Below, in pieces: positions 23,392-26,927 of a stretch of DNA of 26,927 nt. The stretch lies in IMG/VR virus record IMGVR_UViG_3300028030_000055, positions 1 to 26,927 of that record. One strand, written 5' to 3'. The notes beneath the pieces are model-generated. The model saw only the letters and a list, made by a program, of their open reading frames with translations, was not told the origin of the DNA and made no database searches. Every line of letters begins with the position of its first letter. Positions within the stretch are counted from its first letter, which is position 1. The stretch comes from a virus. A program made the translations under genes and the position numbers.

Positions 23392-24761
23392 TACGATTAC
23401 TATTAATGACACTCATCCTACTAACGGGGTGTGACAAACAAGGAGAAGATATGACTATATTCCCATTTTTGGAGGTTAATACAACGGCGTTTACTACGAA
23501 TGTTGGCGACTCCACATCACTATTTGTAAAGGGTAACAACTACCCATACGGAACGATTGTTAGGCTAGACGACAAACTATACACTACAAATGAATTACCA
23601 AAACAAAAGACTAGGCTTATATCCAAAAAAGTAGGGGACAAGGAGTTTTATTCTGTGGATGGTGAATATTACGAGGTGTATAAAGCCATCAACCCGATGG
23701 ATTATACTACAACTGAATATTCTTCACCGACATGGGAACAGCTCACAACTGTCGACTCCACAACTGTTGTTGGGGACTACTCATTTGATACCCATTGGTC
23801 GGGGATAGCACCGAATCTTGCTATTACTGTAGCAATAACAAAAATATCGACAGGTGAAGAAGTAGAAAAAAGTAAAGTCCTTGCAAGCGTGAAGGATGGC
23901 GATGTGGTGGACTATAGCAATAATGGGTATGTCGGACATCCATCTTGCCCTATCTGCAAATGTGTATTTGAGGATGGCTTAGTAAAAATTCTAAACCGAG
24001 GTGATATACCATCCCCTACAGATACGGGCTACTTTGTAAAATTATTAGAACCTACAGACTGGGGATTGGTGGATGTCTCTGTATCCTATCCACTCATGCC
24101 ATTTGACGACAAATCCTACACCGCAGCATCTGCGACTGGACATCTATATTACGACAACATAGTATCCGCAGACGCTGGAGAGTTCAGCACTGTAGCACTC
24201 TACGGCATGGTAGCCGATAGTTACAAGGTCACCTTTGACAATGGAGAGATACACGAGGGCACGATACCACTCACAGAAGCAGGGATTACACGATTTATCA
24301 AAGCAGATAACACGACCTCACACTGTAGGATAGACCTATACCGTGCAGACGGGGGCAAAGTGTCTATCGGAGGTATCGGTATCAGCCGTGAAGCTATCGA
24401 CATGGGAGGCACTAAGTTTTCAGCAGATGGCACGATGAACGACAACAGCCCTTATGAGACTAGAAAAGGTGGAGTAGTGGATTATCGCCCTGGAATTACC
24501 ACATTCAAAGACGGGGTGACGACCATCATCCCTATAGAAAACGAACAGACATTGGAAAACCTACGGACTACCATAAAAATGGTAAAGCGCAGAAGATTGG
24601 CGTTTGATATAGGGGATGCTTGGCATCAAAAAGACGACATAAATGTGGCCATGCAAGTAGTAGCTAGAGCAGAAAGCATCTCCTATAATCTACGCTCAGG
24701 CGGTAAAGACGAGCCACCAGAGTACATTGAGGTCAGGTGGAAGATAGGAGAGAGCTCATGA
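23388..24761 (+). CDS. Distal tail protein with two in-frame starts; longer form begins with a lipobox
   Basis: From 23388 (ATGA overlap with the tape measure stop) the product is 457 aa and begins with a lipoprotein signal: a hydrophobic run, then LTGC with Cys15 and Asp16. From 23451, Met22 has an excellent AGGAGAAG ribosome binding site and starts MTIFPFLEV, giving 436 aa without the signal. Both are plausible. The main body is beta-rich, with a CPICKC cluster at about residues 189-194 and a charged C-terminus. Its place right after the tape measure suggests a distal tail or baseplate protein. A lipidated form would be odd for a virion part and may act in the membrane of the infected cell. 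Family not recognised. Confidence 0.75.
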   Translation: MIRLLLMTLILLTGCDKQGEDMTIFPFLEVNTTAFTTNVGDSTSLFVKGNNYPYGTIVRLDDKLYTTNELPKQKTRLISKKVGDKEFYSVDGEYYEVYKAINPMDYTTTEYSSPTWEQLTTVDSTTVVGDYSFDTHWSGIAPNLAITVAITKISTGEEVEKSKVLASVKDGDVVDYSNNGYVGHPSCPICKCVFEDGLVKILNRGDIPSPTDTGYFVKLLEPTDWGLVDVSVSYPLMPFDDKSYTAASATGHLYYDNIVSADAGEFSTVALYGMVADSYKVTFDNGEIHEGTIPLTEAGITRFIKADNTTSHCRIDLYRADGGKVSIGGIGISREAIDMGGTKFSADGTMNDNSPYETRKGGVVDYRPGITTFKDGVTTIIPIENEQTLENLRTTIKMVKRRRLAFDIGDAWHQKDDINVAMQVVARAESISYNLRSGGKDEPPEYIEVRWKIGESS

Positions 24762-25240
24762 GTTGCCCTCAGTCGGTACCAACCTACGGCTTTGACACCT
24801 GCGGACAGGCTATCATGCTCACACGGGATGGAGACGGTACTACTCAAGAGCACACCCAGCTAATGGGTGGGCGTAGCTATAAACTAGCAAACGACAAAGC
24901 TACCATATCCCTAGTCATTACAGATGATATGGTCATGCAAGAGACGCGCAATTTCCTCGTCGATAACAGAACTTTTGCCATCTACACTATCCATCTGGGA
25001 CGCAAAGCATGGCATATCGTCAGACATTCAGGCGCAGGGGTGACATTTAAAGCCCCCCACCCTAACTATTGGGAAGGGCAACTCAAGGTCGATGTACTAG
25101 GCTACACAGACACGGCAACACCTATGACTATGCCAAAGGTAGTGGTAGATGACGCAGGCAAAGAGGTAACAGACGACAGTGGTAGAGTTGTCGTCACAGA
25201 CATGGTAGCAGGCGTGGCTACAGGATGCAAAGAACTATAA
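24758..25240 (+). CDS. 160-aa probable tail-tip protein
   Basis: Start at 24758 is supported by AGGAGAG and by ATGA overlap with the upstream gene. The product has a small Cys-containing N-terminus (MSCPQ...DTCGQ), a central beta-rich region (about residues 28-110, with RNFLVDNRTFAIYTIHLGRKAWHIV), and a C-terminal acidic part VVVDDAGKEVTDDSGRVVV that reads as a small beta hairpin repeat. It probably belongs to the tail tip, between the distal tail gene and the receptor-binding candidate. No family is recognised. Confidence 0.7.
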   Translation: MSCPQSVPTYGFDTCGQAIMLTRDGDGTTQEHTQLMGGRSYKLANDKATISLVITDDMVMQETRNFLVDNRTFAIYTIHLGRKAWHIVRHSGAGVTFKAPHPNYWEGQLKVDVLGYTDTATPMTMPKVVVDDAGKEVTDDSGRVVVTDMVAGVATGCKEL

Positions 25241-25250
25241 AGGATTAAAC

Positions 25251-25601
25251 ATGGCAGAACAAATAAATCAAACGGACGCACTACTAGAAGATGCGGAGTT
25301 AATAAAAGATATTGCTCGTGGGTCAATCGATAACCATTTTGAAACAGCGAACAGAGTACCGGGGACAACATATACGAATAACACGGGGAAACCAATGACC
25401 ATAGGCTTTGCCGCATACTCCGCTGGCGGCGATGGCAATATTTATATCCGCGCGGAGGTGAACGGTTCGATTGTTACCATGGCGGAAAATTCAGATAATA
25501 TGTGGACTCCCATTACATTTGTTGTCCCTAAAGGCGGAAGCTATAAAATTTCAGACCATCATGATAATTTTCACGACACGAGATGGGTAGAGTCGTACTA
25601 A
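25251..25601 (+). CDS. Small receptor-binding / tail-fibre-tip-like protein
   Basis: A 116-aa product with an N-terminal helix (about residues 5-25) and a beta-sandwich-like body (about 35-116: PGTTYTNNTGKPMTIGFAA, GGDGNIYIRAEVNG, VPKGGSYKIS). This pattern resembles C-terminal head domains of short phage fibres. AAAGGATT precedes the ATG. Its codon choice (GGC, CGC, GCG, TCG) differs by eye from its AGA/CTA/ATA-rich neighbours, suggesting a swapped module, as is common for receptor-binding parts. No separate long fibre gene is seen in the window. Confidence 0.6.
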   Translation: MAEQINQTDALLEDAELIKDIARGSIDNHFETANRVPGTTYTNNTGKPMTIGFAAYSAGGDGNIYIRAEVNGSIVTMAENSDNMWTPITFVVPKGGSYKISDHHDNFHDTRWVESY

Positions 25602-25861
25602 TGGTACTTAGACCAAAATGGCTAGAGTCCATCGGAAAAGATAAGCTAATCCACTTCATCATCGGAGTATTCACAATGACAATCGCAGGGCTATTCACCA
25701 CCACAGCATGGGTACTGGCAACTGTATTAATAGCCGTAGCCTACGGTATTGAGATTAGCCAAAAAGTGCTAAAGTGGGGTGCGTTTGAGCATTTGGACGC
25801 GTGGGTGGTGATACTCGGTGGCTTGACAGTGGCGATAACTATATATAAAGGGAGTCTATGA
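25601..25861 (+). CDS. 86-aa small membrane protein (holin candidate)
   Basis: The start at 25601 shares TAATG with the upstream stop; an in-frame ATG at 25583 would add six residues but has no better ribosome binding site. A DKLIHFIIG segment opens a long hydrophobic span (about residues 16-45), and a second span follows (about 61-84, VVILGGLTVAITIY). The DKxxHF start of a membrane span occurs in VanZ/YfiM-type small membrane proteins. Being the first of a set of membrane genes before the spanins, it may be a holin or anti-holin. Function is inferred. Confidence 0.65.
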   Translation: MVLRPKWLESIGKDKLIHFIIGVFTMTIAGLFTTTAWVLATVLIAVAYGIEISQKVLKWGAFEHLDAWVVILGGLTVAITIYKGSL

Positions 25862-26253
25862 CAAATACAGAAATACTCAATGCAGGGGTAGCAGGCGCTG
25901 GGTCAGTAGCCACGGCGGTCACTACTACCAACCTAGAGCTAAACAAAGTCCTATTTGTTGGTGCTCTCGGAGCGGTAGCCTACCTCATGAAAAACTTTGA
26001 TGTACCAAAGTTTAAAGAGAATAAACTAGCTGAGCTAAAGACTATACCAGCACGGATACTTACCCCTATGGCAGTAACAGCTATAGTCTATTATGTCGGT
26101 ACGGATGGTCTCAATATATATGTGAAGGACGTAGGCACACCCGTCTGGACTTTTGCAGGGTTACTTGCAGCACTCAACTATGAAGTGGCAGTAGGGGGGA
26201 TTGGAGACATCCTATCCATAGGCATTGAGAAGCTGAAAGGGTGGAGGAGATGA
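25858..26253 (+). CDS. 131-aa membrane protein, probable holin
   Basis: Start overlaps the previous stop (ATGA), with AAGGGAG upstream. Hydrophobic segments lie at about residues 30-48 (VLFVGALGAVAYLM), 66-84 (ARILTPMAVTAIVYYV) and 96-120 (VWTFAGLLAALNYEVAVGG), with a basic C-terminus KLKGWRR. Three spans and a basic end are usual for class I holins, which make the inner-membrane lesion that times lysis. Its position two genes before a spanin pair fits. The exact topology is not certain. Confidence 0.6.
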   Translation: MTNTEILNAGVAGAGSVATAVTTTNLELNKVLFVGALGAVAYLMKNFDVPKFKENKLAELKTIPARILTPMAVTAIVYYVGTDGLNIYVKDVGTPVWTFAGLLAALNYEVAVGGIGDILSIGIEKLKGWRR

Positions 26254-26360
26254 AGCACTTTTATGTCGAGGATAAGCCGCTATGGGTGAGGATTGTCGCG
26301 GATGTGATTATCTGCTCTGTATTGGTAGGTGTTTATCTGTTGATATGGGGGGCAAAATGA
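26250..26360 (+). CDS. 36-aa single-span membrane peptide
   Basis: A short frame with AGGAG just before its ATG, linked by ATGA overlaps to both the upstream holin candidate and the downstream i-spanin-like gene. It encodes MKHFYVEDKPLWVR, then one hydrophobic span (VADVIICSVLVGVYLLIW) and a short GAK end. Tight packing on both sides is the best evidence that it is real. It may modulate the holin; that is inference. Confidence 0.65.
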   Translation: MKHFYVEDKPLWVRIVADVIICSVLVGVYLLIWGAK

Positions 26361-26620
26361 ACTCCTTAAGCGGGAAGATTTGGGGTGTATTAGCTTCCAT
26401 CTTTGCCATTATAGCCTATGGTCTCAAGCTACGAGGAGATCACTACAAAGAGGTCTCTGAGGGTAAAGACGAGCAGATACAGGCAAATGACGCTAGGGCA
26501 TCCAAAGAGGTGTACGAAGCTATCAACGCACAAAAGGCAACACAAGCAAAGGAGAATCTAAATGAAGAGACTAAACATAACAGTAATGGTACTCACCACA
26601 CTTCTATACGCGGGGTGTAG
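26357..26620 (+). CDS. Probable inner-membrane spanin (Rz-like)
   Basis: Starting at 26357 by ATGA overlap gives 87 aa with one N-terminal membrane anchor (about residues 7-22, IWGVLASIFAIIAYGL). A charged, Lys/Glu/Ala-rich coiled-coil-like periplasmic domain follows (about 27-75). This is the architecture of i-spanins, which pair with an outer-membrane lipoprotein to fuse the membranes at the end of lysis. The frame extends upstream to 26282 but no ribosome binding site supports that. The last 59 bases overlap the lipoprotein gene in another frame, as in Rz/Rz1. Confidence 0.75.
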   Translation: MNSLSGKIWGVLASIFAIIAYGLKLRGDHYKEVSEGKDEQIQANDARASKEVYEAINAQKATQAKENLNEETKHNSNGTHHTSIRGV

Positions 26621-26816
26621 CACGGCACAGTACATCGCTACTCCTTGTCCTAGTGTCAAAGTGTTGCCAAAGGTTGGCAACCTTGACTATGATGTACATA
26701 ATGGGGTTATAGACAAAAAGGACACACCATCGGTAGAATCTTGGATAAAAAGGGCCGCTATAGCATTAGGGTATTACCGCCCAGAGATTATCAGACTTAA
26801 CAAGGAGACCTTATGA
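26562..26816 (+). CDS. Probable outer-membrane spanin lipoprotein (Rz1-like)
   Basis: An 84-aa product with a lipoprotein signal: MKRLNITVMVLTTLLYAGC, lipobox YAGC, lipidated Cys19. Ser20 at +2 suits outer-membrane sorting by the Lol rule known from enterobacteria. The mature part has a CPSVKVLPKV segment and helical C-terminus. AAAGGAG lies upstream. The gene starts inside the i-spanin frame, like Rz1 in Rz, supporting a two-component spanin and so a Gram-negative host. Confidence 0.78.
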   Translation: MKRLNITVMVLTTLLYAGCSTAQYIATPCPSVKVLPKVGNLDYDVHNGVIDKKDTPSVESWIKRAAIALGYYRPEIIRLNKETL

Positions 26817-26917
26817 TAATAACAATAACAAATGAACCACAACAAATAGACCCACCGTGTAAGTTGGGCTTTACCGCTTCTAGTAGACTCTTATATGTGG
26901 TTGGAACAGCGGGGTAG
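26813..26917 (+). CDS. 34-aa hypothetical peptide
   Basis: A short frame with AAGGAGACC directly before its ATG and ATGA overlap with the spanin stop. It encodes MIITITNEPQQ followed by a mixed polar/hydrophobic stretch and ends at TAG (26915-26917). Another ATG follows directly at 26918 and runs off the window. The ribosome binding site and coupling suggest it is translated, but size alone makes it uncertain. Confidence 0.45.
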   Translation: MIITITNEPQQIDPPCKLGFTASSRLLYVVGTAG

Positions 26918-26927
26918 ATGGTGATAC

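Noticed and set aside
26918-26927. Gene starting at ATG 26918, directly after a stop
   Set aside because: Only three codons are in the window, so nothing can be supported.

Overview
The window is a large part of a tailed-phage genome (or prophage/contig fragment) of siphovirus type. Evidence: an HK97-like head module (portal, S78 prohead protease, acidic scaffold-like protein, major capsid protein), connector/neck genes, a tail tube protein, two overlapping tail-chaperone-like genes, a 2014-residue tape measure protein and distal tail genes, with no contractile-sheath gene. The 3' end carries membrane proteins and a nested Rz/Rz1-like spanin pair whose outer member has a lipobox, so the host is very probably Gram-negative. 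AGA/ATA/CTA-rich codon use and moderate GC (by eye) would fit a Campylobacterota-like host, but that is only a guess. No tRNA, integrase, IS element or CRISPR array was seen.

Layout. Positions 1-448: no gene; short tandem repeats and a palindrome. Positions 449-7280, minus strand: one operon reading leftward of six tightly packed genes: a 195-aa protein with an internal duplication, a 257-aa unknown, the terminase small and large subunits, a 198-aa acidic unknown and an 897-aa unknown with a Cys/His cluster. Positions 7281-8863: about 1.6 kb non-coding divergent region with duplicated sequence elements, pyrimidine tracts, hairpins and the two operon leaders. Positions 8864-26917, plus strand: head, neck, tail, receptor-binding and lysis genes, mostly joined by ATGA or a few bases.

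How it works together. TerS/TerL package DNA through the portal into a scaffolded, proteolytically matured HK97-fold capsid. Connector and terminator proteins join the head to a long flexible tail whose length is set by the tape measure, which carries an M15 peptidoglycan peptidase for entry. Small membrane proteins and spanins handle lysis; no stand-alone endolysin lies in the window. Terminase is transcribed opposite to the portal and capsid genes, which is unusual.

Main non-gene signals: (1) an RNA element before the first minus-strand gene, where a 16-bp perfect hairpin carries in its loop a 10-nt complement of the Shine-Dalgarno region; (2) a CAAGACCCTAATA motif in four places of the plus-strand operon, twice 50-51 nt before a start codon; (3) a polar AGCRACCA word that changes strand at the divergent region; (4) a GTTAC-N5-GTAAC palindrome at the left end and in the late leader; (5) a tail gene with two in-frame starts, the longer adding a lipoprotein signal.
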